NCBI RefSeq assembly: GCF_933775445.1
Contig: NC_065878.1
Span: forward strand, 18,364,395 to 18,428,394
Reading direction: 5' to 3'
DNA length: 64,000 nt
Source: Argentina anserina
Taxonomy: Eukaryota; Streptophyta; Magnoliopsida; Rosales; Rosaceae
The translations under genes were made by a program, and so were the position numbers. Positions 1 to 11,860 of the stretch are shown piece by piece. The notes under the pieces were generated by a model that saw only the letters and a program-made list of their open reading frames with translations, searched no databases and was not told the DNA's origin. Numbering within the stretch: position 1 is the first letter of the stretch; each line of letters starts with the position of its first letter.

Positions 1-775
1 CGGAACTATTCAAATATATTTGTTTAAATTTTGGCTTCACCAAGAATGGCGCATAAGAAAGTTGTTCATTGCTCATTTCCCACTGATTTTGCCGCACCAT
101 CCTTTTTTTTAAGCGGCACAAGCTTTTGGACTGCCTTTATACTTTCCTTCAATACTAAGAGTTGTTCCAATGATGTTGTCAAATACGTTCATTTCAATGT
201 GCATGTCATCGAAACAATATCTCACTCTAATAAATTCCAATAAGGCAACCTCCAAAACATGCACTTGTTAGTCCAGCATACTCTGTTGTTTGGATTACAA
301 GGGACCTTGAACTTTTCGTGCAAGCTAAGCGTAGGGGTACTCGTGACTGTTGATTTTTGCCAGAATTTCTTCCCCATACAAAGGAGGGGGTCTTAGCCTA
401 AACTCACATTCCCCATTAAATGCCTGACCAGCAAACCGCCAATGGTGGTCTTGTGGTATCCATATGCGGTGACTCTCATATGTCATCCTTCCAAATACAT
501 GATTTGCGGAAACATCATCCAAACAAACGGGACACGCCTTATACCCACTAGTAGATGATCATGCCAACATCCCTAAACCTAGCTAGTCACTGATGGTCCA
601 TAACACTGCTGCTCTCGTCATAAAAGTATATTTGTCATTTTGATAAACTCCAGTTTCCCATAATGTTAGAAGCTCGTCGATCAATGGCTCTATGAACACA
701 CTAAGACACTTTCCAGGTGACTTCGGACTTGGGATCAACAGAGTCAGCATGGTAAATTCCTTCTTCATACATGTA
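1..775 (-). pseudogene. CACTA (En/Spm) transposase Tnp2, C-terminal part, degenerate
   Basis: Reading the minus strand from about 775 down to the window edge gives a decayed Tnp2-type transposase (Transposase_21 family). Recognisable blocks are SPKSPGK near 720, AAVLWTISD near 600, GYKACPVC near 540, a block ending GEEIL near 360 and, after a frameshift, DMHIEMNVFDNIIGT near 180. In-frame stops follow the WTISD block (about 580 and 555) and another lies near 320, and at least one frameshift lies around 220. This is the part of Tnp2 that follows the N-terminal fragment at 5757-6615, on the same strand, so both probably belong to one element later split by inserted DNA. Its 3' end lies outside the window. 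It cannot make a working transposase. Confidence 0.72.
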
Positions 776-3142
776 ATATTCTACATATTTTTTTTTAAGA
801 TGGACTAAATTTTGCTAGTACTTGTGAAAAGTCAAATGTCTGAATACTAATTCACTATATACATTTGTCTACCACCCTTTCTTCTGTTACAAATGATAGT
901 CGGATTGCATATTTGATAGTTGATACATATATGCTTAATATGCATATGTATTTTGCTATATTGGGATAAATTGATATATGCGAGTGTTGGTTTCCATACT
1001 CTATTTCTCTATAGGTTGTTACAAGGCGAATTAACGGTTTTTTTCCTTATCACTTTGTGTGAGGGGATGTGGGAAACAGTTATTGACGGTTATCGCCGCG
1101 CTTCATGCGGCGTGATGGTTAATCAGATATTACCGCTTTATGTGGGGGATTGCGGTCAGAGTGCCGGATATTACCGCTTTATTCGGGTGATTTTGATTAC
1201 GGCCGATAGCTGGATATTACCACTTTATGCGGGGGATTTTGATTACGACCGAGTGCCGGGGATTACAGCTGACTCCCGGGTAAAACTGCGATTGTGCGGG
1301 CACTCAAAATCTATTCGAGAGTGGTTTTGGACCTAATTGGTGATAAAGAGAAACGTAATGAGAAAATTCATAACAAACGAATTACCAAATATGGTCTCTG
1401 GTTTGCATGAACAGATTAAAATTTAATATGTAAAAGTTTACGTTGTTGTAATTTAATGTCACATGTTTAATATGGTCGTATACTTAATTGATGACAAGAT
1501 CGTTTTATCACTTTATGTCATGTTTTTAACCCTGAGTATATATATCAAGTTCTTTAGCTTGGATATCTATGTTATGGATTACATCTCTACTAATACCGAT
1601 GATGTGAGAGTCTAGACCCAGAGGTCCTATTTTCTGTGATTGATTTCGTTTTGCTTCTTTATGAAGCACTTTGTAATAATATTTTCAAATATGGAAATAA
1701 CACAATGAAATGGATAGGATGGTGAATGCTTTTGAGGCCACAATACCATTCTTAATATATGCGACGTGAATAACTATTGTGGTACATACACTAGCCATAA
1801 ACATTGAGATGGCTTCCAAGATATCAGTAATAATAGAATGAATGATAGTAATGGTAGAATGATCAGTTTCATTGATTGTAAATTAGTTGCATCTTCTACA
1901 ATTGGTATGTTAGTGGTGAAGGAATGATAAATTTTGGTGTTTAAATTACTTCCACCGATTTGGCCCTGATGGCATATTTTTCTGGTGCAGGACATGCTTT
2001 GGTTAGATTTGGAAGTTAGGTCTTGCTGCCCATGACTTCTTACATGTCAATTATTTACCTGTAGTTAAAGTTAGGAAATAATTTCCTGATGGAAAACAGA
2101 ACAGGGTTCTTCTGAATAATACTTTTGTCATTTAAGCTTTGTTTTCATCATGCATCTAAGTAAAAGAATGCAAGGATTTTCTCTATTAATGTTGGTGGCT
2201 TACTACTTGGTTATTAGAATTGTAATTTCTTGTTTTAGTGAGAAGACTGGTAATCATTATGGTGAAACAGAAGTAGCCCTTTCAAAGCAAAAGTCTACTG
2301 CAATATTAGATATAAAAGGGGCATCACTTCAGAATTAAAGAATTTGAAACTAATCCGATTCTTGCTATAATGAGAAAGCTGTATAGTTGTTTTAGAGTCG
2401 GGTCATCAGAAGCCCTCCAAAATAAATGTTAGGGTGTTGGGTGTGCGTCCATTGTGATACTAATTTGCTTAGTACTCTAGAGCCTATAGTACTTGACAAC
2501 TTAATTCCATTGTAAGTCTCAGGATGGTCTATTACTATATCAATTACACCTATCTATGTGTTTGGTTATTTTGTCATTGATATGTGCCAAGCCTTAGCTT
2601 AAGACCTCAAGTCTTCAAACAAGGCCCATAAGCTTTAATTTAGTTTTACCGGCCAAGGTTCTATGCAAACTGATCTAATCAATCCAGATCCTGATTTTTG
2701 TGTTTGGTTAGGTACTTTGGTCACGCAACTAAACCGCGAGCTCCTAATTTGTTTTAGGGTGTGCTTACCATTGTTTTACCTCTTCTACTGAGGCATTCCT
2801 GATATATAAATTTTGATGACGAAAATTTTTAAGGGGTGTAGTTTGTAATATTCTGCATTTTTTTTTAAAGATGGACTATTTAAGTATTGGCTTGTGTATA
2901 TTTAAACAAAATTAAGAAAGAATTATTGATAACTATTCTATCACATTTGAGTGTTTTATGCTCATAAGACTTGTCTACAAGGAAAGGGTAAGAACTAAGA
3001 AGGAAGAACCTTTTGACATCGGTGATCTATATCTCTTTCACCGCCTTAGAGAGACACACCAACCTCAGGAACTCTATCTTTTTTCCACCGACTACCTCAC
3101 GGGCGATCGGAGTGGTGGGGGGGGGGGAGAGAACACACACAG
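776..3142. other. Non-coding stretch inserted within the CACTA element, left of the solo LTR
   Basis: I find no credible gene here. Transposase similarity stops at about 775 and does not resume until 5757, so this DNA is foreign to the CACTA element or replaced its middle. It holds a GC-richer patch at 1020-1340 with a three-unit tandem repeat. An imperfect repeat of about 34 bases occurs at 773-807 and again at 2845-2878. A run of 12 G ends near 3127. The 138-codon open frame at 920-1336 overlaps the tandem repeat and resembles no family. Confidence 0.5.
1128..1260. repeat. Tandem repeat, about 43-bp unit, three copies
   Basis: Units begin with ATATTACCRCTTTATKYGGG at about 1128, 1169 and 1214, so the spacing is 41 and 45 bases. 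The units have diverged but share the start and a GGGGGATTxxGATTAC-like middle. Function is unknown; it is probably part of a transposon's non-coding region. Confidence 0.6.
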
Positions 3143-5591
3143 TGTAATAACCCGATTTTTTGGAATTAATTATATGAGTTCTTAGGAATTAATAAACCGC
3201 GACGTGTCGAAATCGAAAACATAACCATATTCGGAAAACTAAATTGGAAAACGTTACGTTTTCGGAACGCGAGAATCGACTTTTACTCCGTCGCTCGTTT
3301 CCGAAAACTTCCTTCACGGACGTTGTAGAGCTCGTCATTACGAGTTCGGGGACATGTCACGCGTTCAAATCAGACGTCGTATGTGAAAGTTATCATCGAC
3401 GGAAATTCTATAAAAGGAGATATTTGGAAAACTCTAGTTTCCAAATTTGGAAACCGCACCCCACAACCTCTCTCTTCTCTCTCTCTCCTCTCTCTCTCTC
3501 TCCCCGACCCTCTCACCTCCCACTGGCGATCTCCCTCCACCGGCCTCCGTGCTCGACACCGCCGGTGTCATTGGGACCGCACGGCCACGACGCATCGACC
3601 GGTGGTGACGGCGACGCATCCCAGGCGGAGATCGAGCAACGCCGACGGAGCTCAACCTCGGGTCCGTCGATCTCAACGTCGCCGGCATCGCAGAAGCTCG
3701 GAGCCATGACGAGGAGCTCTCCCTCCTCCTCCTCGACGCGATTCGACCCAAAGTGAGGCTTGAATCGAGCAGCGACGCCGTCGACCTCCTCCCCTCGAAC
3801 CCGAGACCTTGCAGCGGCGATTGCGGCAGTCTCTGGCCGGTTCTAGGCAAGCTGAAGGTAAGGTTATGATCGCCTCATCCGACTCTTCATTTTTCATGTT
3901 GGTTGCTTGATGTTTTGGTTGGATTTGGTCTGAGATGGTGCAGTGGCACGTGTCGCCGTCTGTGGCGGCGCGTGAGCTCAAATGGCGTAGTGTAGGGGTG
4001 GCAGGAGGCCGTGGAGGGGATGAGGGGAGAAGATGGTTGAGAAATGGGCGGCGGTGGCGAGCTACGCGCCGGTTTTAGAAGTCGCGCGTGAACAATGATT
4101 TTTGAATATTAATTTTGTAAAAAGTGATTTTCTGTACGGTGAATGTAAAAAGTAATTTACGTACATTAAATGTAAAATTATTTTACATACTATAATTGTA
4201 AAAATATTTTCTGAAGGGTCAATCGGTAATTAATATTTACTGAAATATTATTTAAGATGAAATAGTACATGGTTGTACATGAATACGTAAATAGTATGTA
4301 CTCATACAGAAATACATAAATAGTATGTACTCGTACAAGAATGCGTAAATAATATGTATTTGTACAGTAATACGTGAATAGTATATATGTGAACAATAAT
4401 TTCGTAAAAACCAAAACTTGGTGAACAGTAAAACATTAGTACTGTTTCGGCATTTGAGGCTTTACGCAAAGTTTCTAATCACATCTTATGCAATCTAGGT
4501 GCTCGACAAAACAAGTAAGGATTTGCTTTCGGAATTTCGGAAATTACGCTCAGGAAAATGAGGTGAGTAAAATCTCACAGTGACGAATCTACCCTTGCGG
4601 AGATTCATAATTGCACTTAATTAAAAAGAATGAACTATGATATGTATATGATATAGTGGATTGTGTATGTGTATAATTGGTAAAATAGGTACATACATAT
4701 GGTTTGTTATATTATATACTGTAATAATTTTCATTTGCGAATAAGTTCATTATAGCGTTGATATTTATTTATTTATTTGAGCATGTCCTTTTGATTTTTA
4801 CAATATCATGTGATGATTGTTTAGTACATGGTATTAACTTGAGTTATGTTAAAACGTTTTGTTGTCTTCGGACGTGTTGGCATGTCAGAACCTAGCCTTG
4901 GCTGGGCGACTGTTACGATACAGTTAGAGCTCTAGTCTGTCTACCGGTGTACTGCATGAGAGGTAACAGATGAGTTATCGGCTTATGAGTACCCATATTT
5001 TAGATATTGGGTAGCAAGTGGTTGCCCAATGTCGGGCGGCGTACTAACATGAGGGGTAACAGATGTGTACCAGCGCTCATGAGTACCCGTATTATAAATG
5101 TATTTGGGTAAGCAGATGGGTTCTCAGATATTATTGGACAACGAGATGGGTTGTCCAATGACTCATGAGTATATTTATAATTAAATAATTTCGTGATTTT
5201 CACTTTTGTATTTATTTACGAGCTATAATGTTGATTTACTCATACGAGCTGCAAAGCTTACCGGGTTTGTGTTTACAATCTCGGTGCACATATTAGATGG
5301 TGTAGGGGATAGTTATGCAGGTGTGGATTAGCAGAATCGCTGGACAACTCTGAAGACTTCGAAATTGTTTCATTTTATCTTGTGGTGAGGATTGTGAGGA
5401 TTTTACATTTCCATTTGAAATAATGCTTGAATTTTAAATTGGTTTTGTAATAATTCATTTGACTGAGTTGTACTATGAACTCAGTAATGATACGCTGTGA
5501 CAATAAGATTATTTCGAATTATTGAGATTGTTTTTGAGTTTTCATGGCTTCGATTTTCGAGTTTCATACTGAAAATTTCGGGGTCGTGACA
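3143..5591. mobile_element. Solo LTR of an LTR retrotransposon (2449 bp)
   Basis: The block begins TGTAATAACCCG and ends GGGTCGTGACA, the TG...CA pattern of LTR ends. The 5-base flanks are CACAG (3138-3142) and CACAA (5592-5596), a near-perfect target-site duplication. No gag or pol is attached, so it is best read as a solo LTR left by recombination between the two LTRs. A TATA-like TATAAAAGG at 3409-3417 is followed by a CT-rich, GC-rich stretch (about 3440-4080) that would fit the transcribed leader. The overlapping long open frames in that stretch on both strands look compositional, not coding. The superfamily (probably Ty3/gypsy) is a guess from LTR length. Confidence 0.75.
4253..4398. 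repeat. 29-bp tandem repeat inside the solo LTR
   Basis: Units starting AATRCRTRAATA occur at 4282, 4311, 4340 and 4369, an exact 29-base period, with a partial diverged unit before the first. The repeated core also contains GTATGTACTC and a short TACN stretch. Confidence 0.75.
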
Positions 5592-5756
5592 CACAAGATG
5601 TCACTAGGGGGAAACTCTAGAGGAAGAGAGGAGGAAGAAAAGACTTCGAAGAGAGGTCTGGTTCCCACAAGACCATGCCCAAAATATTTCCTCATCTTTT
5701 CTCTATAAAACCCCTCTCCTGACTTTAGTGGGGGTGTATTTGTATTTTTTTTCTTG
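5592..5756. other. Spacer between solo LTR and CACTA fragment
   Basis: This is purine-rich sequence followed by a TATAAAACCCC-like motif near 5704. It has no transposase similarity and no gene. It seems to belong to the same foreign DNA that separates the two Tnp2 fragments. Confidence 0.4.
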
Positions 5757-6615
5757 ATTCATTCAAGTTTAGGTCGGGGTGCCACAATACACATTGATGG
5801 AGGACTTTTTTTGGCAATCTTGATGTTATTCCTACATTCACAGGGCATCCATCTTGAATTGTGGCATATGAGACACTCAATTTCATTTGCATACTTTTTA
5901 TAAAACAACACACAATTATACTCACAAGCATTAATAGTCTCATAACCCAAACCGATGTCCCTACATATATTTTTCATCCTTCCAAAATCAAGAGGATAGT
6001 TGTGTTATGGAGAAAGCAAACCTCTAATGTAATTACAAAGGTCGTGAACACTTTTATTCGACCACTCATTTTCTACTTTCATTTTCATTGCATTTAAGAC
6101 AACACCAAAAACAGTCCATGTACTCCCAGGATACAATGGGGTCTAAGATTATGCTAAAACTTGTCATACTTCTGGCAATCATCATCTACAACATTATTGA
6201 AACTAGGGTCACCATCATCACTACTATTGTCTTCATTGGCACATGTCTCATATCCATCATAATAAGGAAAACCATCATGCAAAATGTCCATAATGGGGTC
6301 CATGGAAGGACTGACACCACCGCTAGAAGATGCCCTTCGCTCTAGAAATTGTCTTCAAAGTTCTGCAATTCTCGATTCATTTGATACTTCACCATGTTTG
6401 TCTCATACTATATAATTAGGTCACATACTGTAATGACACAAGTGTGAATACATGACTTCACAAGTAACCAGATCTCAATTGTTACGACAAACATTGCACG
6501 AACAATAGTGATAGGTCTTCCCATTCGCTGTATCTCTAACCCAGTTCACAAAATGAAAAATCCCATTATGTTATCTTGGATCACTATGACTGTACTGCAT
6601 CCAACTCTGATCCAT
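5757..6615 (-). pseudogene. CACTA (En/Spm) transposase Tnp2, N-terminal part, degenerate
   Basis: On the minus strand a probable start codon at 6613-6615 opens with MDQSWMQYS, the usual opening of the transposase-associated domain of CACTA elements. It continues through VNWVRDTANGKTYHYCSC and a Cys-rich block. Further down, MDPIMDILHDGF appears near 6300 and then KNICRDIGLGYETI...CLICHNSRW at 5830-5975, the conserved zinc-binding start of Tnp2. Several in-frame stops (for example near 6577 and 6470) and frame changes show it is dead. Similarity ends at about 5757 and the downstream half lies at 1-775. Confidence 0.75.
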
Positions 6616-7839
6616 TTTTCCTACCAACATAAATAGTAAATATGCACATAGTTAGCAAACAAAGCAATACACATAATGCTTCTCCATGTTCATCTTCACC
6701 TTATGTCTCTGGTTAGGATCCTATCTCATTCAGCATAACACTTCATTTGCTAAGCCTCTTGCCCTCATATGTTTCGCTTTCGGTTTTTGGTAAATTTTGG
6801 CAACATCTCCCTACAGTGTCCCAAGTGCACAAATATCTAAACCTAGTTTGCACTCGAGGAATACTATATGGAGATCCTATCGAAATCAATACCCAAAACC
6901 GAAAATGAAATCACATGAAGTGCAAGGTCGCTTAACAAAGTCATGTTCTCCCAAACTATCTAAAATTGAGACAATTCAAGAATCAAATGTTGTACAATTG
7001 ATTGTCAAAAGGGAATTTTAAGCTAAATGCAAACCGGTGCATTATTGTGAGAGTTGATTCACTCTCACATATGCTTATCCGGATAATAAATACATACAAA
7101 ATAAACAAACTGAAAAACAAGCATACATGAGAACATTAACACAGAAATCAACAATAATTATATCGTTTTTCAAATTGAGAAACTCTTAATTTGGAGTTTA
7201 AGCAACTAAATAAGCCAAATTAATCTAACACTTATTCTAACATAAATTTGATGAGCACATTCAATTACTTTAATTTAATCTACTTCTAAATCAAGCACAA
7301 ATCGATCACATGAGCACATTAAGGCCTCCTAACTTATTCAAACACAAAAAAAAACACAGTTTACAAAATATTTTAGCCAAATTTGAGAAGATTATGATCT
7401 AAATCCTTTAAATCCAATACATATTGAGCAACAAAACACTAATTCTAACAGAAACTAAGTAATCTAACACTAAACTAACTCAAATTCACAATCTAAACTC
7501 TTACCCACACCACCAATATCCTATAATTTCCGATTTAATACAAAATTAATTCAACCTTAATCTAGCATTATATGGGACAATAAGGATGAATGAAGAGATG
7601 GAGTTTATACTACTAACCTCCCTACAAATCAATGACAAATGAGAAAAACAAGTTTCCAATCCCAAAAATTGAAATTTTCACTCCATGAACAGTATCTCGA
7701 GCTCAGCTCGCAGCTGTAGTAGTTTGATCCAGAAATGTTCTATCTTCAACAGCAGCTGCTTTGCTATATACTTAAAAACTGAGCTACGAAAATTGAGTAA
7801 GTTCATCGCCGCAGTCTAATTGAAGAGATGAGAATTCAG
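6616..7839. other. CACTA 5' non-coding region
   Basis: AT-rich sequence lies between the transposase start and the terminal repeats. I see no gene. The short open frame at 6797-7021 has no family features. Confidence 0.45.
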
Positions 7840-8011
7840 TCTGTCGCTTCAACTTGAAACTTAAGCGACAAAACTAATGTGTCGTCGTCTTAAACTACTA
7901 AAGCGACGACATTTTTTCTTTATCGCGGTGAAACCTAATTCCGTCGCTTCAATGTCCCTAAAGGGATGAAAAAACGTCATGTCGTTGCCTGAGTGTGTGC
8001 TTGGCGTAGTG
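7840..8011 (-). mobile_element. 5' terminus of the CACTA element (TIR and subterminal repeats)
   Basis: Read on the minus strand, this starts CACTACGCCAAGCAC (the plus strand ends TAGTG at 8007-8011), the canonical CACTA terminal inverted repeat. Just inside lie repeated GTCGCTT/AAGCGAC motifs, typical subterminal transposase-binding repeats. It sits upstream of the Tnp2 fragment at 5757-6615 in the correct orientation, so it should be that element's 5' end. The other end lies left of the window. Confidence 0.65.
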
Positions 8012-10300
8012 GTTTTCAATTTTGATCTATCTATGTTTTCTTTTCTTCTACCTTCTTTTTTTTCACGCTGAGGAATTCAATTACCTCAAACCCGTGTTTG
8101 GTATGGTTTTGTATGTTAAGATAACCAAATTTTGCAGCTGATTTGGTTGTATCGTTGAGGAATTCTTATATATTAGTCTTAAACAATATTGGTTTTGCTT
8201 AAAACTTATTCCATAACCATTTTCAAGACCAAAAAAAGGGACCTTGCTGGGAAGTGTATGCACATACATCACAGTGTGGACATTAAGCATTGGTTAAAGT
8301 GAAATTAAAAAGAAATTAGAATTTATTAATGTGATAAATAATAAATTAATTAATTAATGTGATTTGGAGTAATTTGTTAAAGTGAAATTGAAAAGAAATT
8401 AGAATTTATTAATATAAATATAAATTGATTATTATGGTTTAAAATGTTAATTAAATCAAATGACACATAGTAAATTTAAGAGGTGAGTATAAGGTGGACA
8501 AAATTGGGGGGGGGGGGGGGGGGGGGGTCAGCACAAATTTGGTTGGAGTGTTATAATAGTTGCATGGAGACAGAAACTCCAACAATTAATTCTGGTGCTC
8601 TGTACGTATTCTGTCCCATATCTCGTGCTTTTAAATAGAAATTCATTCTCAACTGGCTGTACGTGACTATCAATAATTATTGATCGATGAAGCACTACGC
8701 TGTTCGTTTTGAAAAATTAATAAAAATCAGTTGGTACTCATTAAGATTGTTAACAGTTGGTACTCATCAGGCAAAATTTATGCAAAATCATTAAACAGGT
8801 CAAGATTGAGCATAGATATAAGCGGGTCGGGTTTCACTCATATAATTGAGGAATGAAATAACTCACGTCTAAAAAGAAAACTGAGATGAAAATTGCAATT
8901 TGCCAACAGTTGCTACCTCTTACAAATCAGTTATTAAATACCTAATAATCTATGTATGTGTATATAAGTATATTAGCATATTAATCTAATTAAACTGAGA
9001 GGGCTTCGAAAAATTAACTTTAAGGTTTCCCAAAGAAGAGACCAGTACCTGCTATCCACGGGTAGATCTATGAGAACCAAGTTCAAACCAGATATATAGT
9101 TGATCGAGTAATCGAACTTGAACGTAGTAAGCTCAAGTAAAACATCGATCCCTCATATTCAACTTAACTGGCTCGACTCAACCATATTTTACCTCTAATC
9201 TGAAATCTGGTGGAGACAAATTCATATCCGATTCTAAACATAAGCTTTTTATAAGTGAATATGGATAGCTAGCTAAATTCGCTTCACTGATTCAGAAGGG
9301 AAATTATTGGTTTCGAGATCTCTAGCTTGTGGTCCAAATGTGTGAATGTAAATTCACTGGTACCAACAGATCGATCGTGAACGTGCTCTACTAAATATTG
9401 ATCAATGCAATATGATCCAGTAGTTGAAGTTATTTATTGTCCAGAAACAAAACCTAAACAGAAATGACGGTAAGAGGGAGGGCATTGTCCGTAGGGATTA
9501 GACGTGCAGTGAATATGTACTTCTAATTAATTTCCTTTTCAGTTTTCATTTTCACCATCTGTCGTGGGTATCGATCGATCAAACGCTAGTTACTAGATGT
9601 CGAACTGGAATTAGGCAGATGAGGGGCAGCACGTATTCACCTTAGGTCTCCTCAATCGATTATACATGCCAGGTCAGCTTAAAGATGACAGTTCCAGCAG
9701 ATATATTTTTCGATCCTATTCAATGGATTAACAATTCTCCTTGAACGAAAAATGACTAGTGATGATTATTAATTGATTATCGCACGCGCACGATCATGGT
9801 AAAGCCACATTAGTCGATCGAAAGATCCTAGTGATTAAAGTCACACTACTTCAGTTAAGTTATAAAATCTCACCAACGACATAAAATTTGGGATGGAGAA
9901 AGAATTTGAACTAAAATCTTGGCTCTTGCAAACAGGCATGCATGCATATTTCATCACCGGCGGCCCGGCGCTATGCATGCATAATGCATTCATTACCGTG
10001 CGGGCCCTTAAAAAGTTTGGGATTTTTTTTTGATTGAAAGTTAAGTAGGAACTTGTAACTCATCAATTCATAGAAATCAAAACAATATTGCATTATAACT
10101 CATCAACTGTGATTCTGTTATAGACATATTGAAAACAAAACAATATAGCAAGCACGTTCTTGAGTCTTCATTAGGAATAATGATGCATGTATTAATGATG
10201 TTAAACAAATATATATATATATATAGAGCCACAGTAACCTTTATACTGTAAGCCCACAGCTGAAACACATCAAGTTTCTTGCATGTGTGTTTCCGGATAA
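8012..10300. other. Intergenic sequence downstream of the KCS gene
   Basis: I see no supported gene. A run of 22 G lies at 8506-8527. A segment with AAAGTGAAATT and AGAAATTAGAATTTATTAAT occurs twice (about 8297-8330 and 8378-8412). The rest is ordinary AT-rich plant intergenic DNA. Confidence 0.5.
8506..8527 (+). repeat. Homopolymer of 22 guanines
   Basis: There are 22 consecutive G on the plus strand, preceded by AAATT and followed by TCAG. Such runs are rare in plant DNA, can form G-quadruplexes and are prone to length error in sequencing, so the exact count should not be trusted. Confidence 0.9.
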
Positions 10301-11707
10301 TCAGCCACACTGTTTCATTGCATCTCTGATCTGATCAAAACTAACAAAGCTCAGAAATTCATAGTTAAGCCAGCTATACCTTTGCATGAAAGGGTTGATC
10401 AGGCTCGGTGGAGGGTATCTGTCTATGCAGTCTTTCCACACATTGGCATCATCCAAATCCCTTAACACCTTCCAAACACAGTTATTGCATTCGTAACCAG
10501 CCCCAAAGCTCACCATCAGAATCTTGTTGCCCTTCTTGAGCCTCTTCTTGGCCTCCATGTAACCTAAAACGTACCATAGCCCACCAGAGGATGTGTTGCC
10601 GAACCGATGGAGCGCCATTCTCGAAGGCTCTAAATCATAGTCATTGAGTGACAATCTTTTCCCAATCCCATTAACAACTGCAGCTTCAGTTGGGGGTATA
10701 CAGAAATGGTCAAGTCCAGCCTTGAGATTCAAACCGACGCTTACCACTTCTTTAGTGGAAGCTTTCTTTTGAAGGCGAGAAGTGAGCGCATAGCGGAATA
10801 ATTCTGTAACTGGTAATGCTTTAAGTGCCAGCACTCTCAGGTTCATAGTAAGAGCTTTAGCAGCAACTTTTGCTATGCTTTTGCTGAGGTTGAATCCTCT
10901 GTAGCCATGTTTGTCCTCCACTTGAAATGAGCAGCCATAACCTTCGTCACTCGACCCTAGATGGGTTCGGACTATGCATTTCAATTTCAAGAGGGCTAAA
11001 TGCCTAAGACCTCTCTTGTTTGTGAAAAGCATAGAACACCCTCCCGATCGGTATAGACAATTAGCAAGCATCATCGGCTTCACTTGGCCACTGTACCAAT
11101 TAGGACCTACAGATTCGGTGCTCACAACAAGGGCAATCATATTCTTGTATGTCTTGAACATGTTTCGTACAAGATCAATAGCAACAAGGCTTCCACTGCA
11201 GCCCATTCCGGAGAGGTTAAAGGCCTTGATGCTACTCTTCATCTTGTACCGGTTTACGATCCTAGCCGTTAGAGAAGGTGATGGAGAGAACAATGACACA
11301 TTGACAATAAGTATGTCAATCTCCGAGGGTGAAACTCTGTTACCATTGAAGAGATTGTCGAGTGTAGTGAAGAAAATGTCATCCATTTCCAAGAGTGCGT
11401 CTCCCAAACCAGGGCAGTTTTCGCGGCCAGCCATGACATTCCTTGGACTGTACGTTTCTTCTCCGAGACCTGAATTCACAATGGTCTTTAAGAGGAAACG
11501 GTACTCGTCTAGACCAAGATTTTTGTTTCGCAGTACGATTTTGAGGCAGGAACTAGTGTCCAGCTTCCGATCGTCTGCGGCCTTGTAGCACTCATACGCC
11601 AGCAAGTAGCAGCATTGATCTCTCCATTGAAGAACCAACTTAGCAAGGTAGATAAAAGCATACAATATAGGAAGTAAACACAAAGCCGTGAAAATCACCT
11701 GCCCCAT
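10301..11707 (-). CDS. 3-ketoacyl-CoA synthase (KCS) family, intronless, catalytic His replaced
   Basis: This encodes 468 residues of the FAE1/KCS family, the condensing enzymes of very-long-chain fatty acid elongation at the endoplasmic reticulum (malonyl-CoA plus acyl-CoA gives 3-ketoacyl-CoA) that feed waxes, cutin and sphingolipids. A membrane segment lies at about residues 4-28. The thiolase-like body follows, with nucleophile Cys170 in SGMGCSGS, His334 in HFC, and His367/Asn371 in HRFGNTSSGG. The usual catalytic His of the C-I-H-x-G-G motif is Pro338 here (CIPPTEAA), which in known KCS enzymes should block activity. The protein is shorter than the usual 490-520 residues and has one clear N-terminal membrane helix, recalling the short KCS12/KCS19-type members. 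The start is the first Met, before the membrane helix, with a TATA box about 75 bases upstream. A dead paralogue lies at 16.6-18.2 kb on the same strand. Confidence 0.93.
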   Translation of the reverse strand: MGQVIFTALCLLPILYAFIYLAKLVLQWRDQCCYLLAYECYKAADDRKLDTSSCLKIVLRNKNLGLDEYRFLLKTIVNSGLGEETYSPRNVMAGRENCPGLGDALLEMDDIFFTTLDNLFNGNRVSPSEIDILIVNVSLFSPSPSLTARIVNRYKMKSSIKAFNLSGMGCSGSLVAIDLVRNMFKTYKNMIALVVSTESVGPNWYSGQVKPMMLANCLYRSGGCSMLFTNKRGLRHLALLKLKCIVRTHLGSSDEGYGCSFQVEDKHGYRGFNLSKSIAKVAAKALTMNLRVLALKALPVTELFRYALTSRLQKKASTKEVVSVGLNLKAGLDHFCIPPTEAAVVNGIGKRLSLNDYDLEPSRMALHRFGNTSSGGLWYVLGYMEAKKRLKKGNKILMVSFGAGYECNNCVWKVLRDLDDANVWKDCIDRYPPPSLINPFMQRYSWLNYEFLSFVSFDQIRDAMKQCG

Positions 11708-11780
11708 GGAGAGCTCTCGAGAGAAAGAGAGAGAATGAGAGTTTTGATGGTTCTGCTTCTATGCTTGTGTAACATCTCAT

Positions 11781-11790
11781 TCATTTATAG
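11781..11790 (-). promoter_or_regulatory. TATA box of the KCS gene
   Basis: On the minus strand the sequence reads CTATAAATGA about 75 bases upstream of the KCS start codon, a suitable distance for a plant TATA box with a short leader. A GA-rich leader lies between. Confidence 0.55.
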
Positions 11791-11860
11791 AGTTTATACA
11801 TCTCGTTAGCTTTTAGGGCATGGCGTGAATTTTCAGTATTTGTTTTGATGCTAGTTATTT

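Noticed and set aside
920..1336. 138-codon plus-strand frame
   Set aside because: It runs through the 43-base tandem repeat and shows no family resemblance or splice context.
3244..3981. Overlapping long open frames on both strands (up to 170 codons)
   Set aside because: They lie in the GC- and CT-rich part of the solo LTR. The translations are Ser/Arg/Pro-rich in every frame and no domain is seen, so composition explains them.
10974..11588. 204-codon plus-strand frame
   Set aside because: It is an antisense shadow of the KCS gene.
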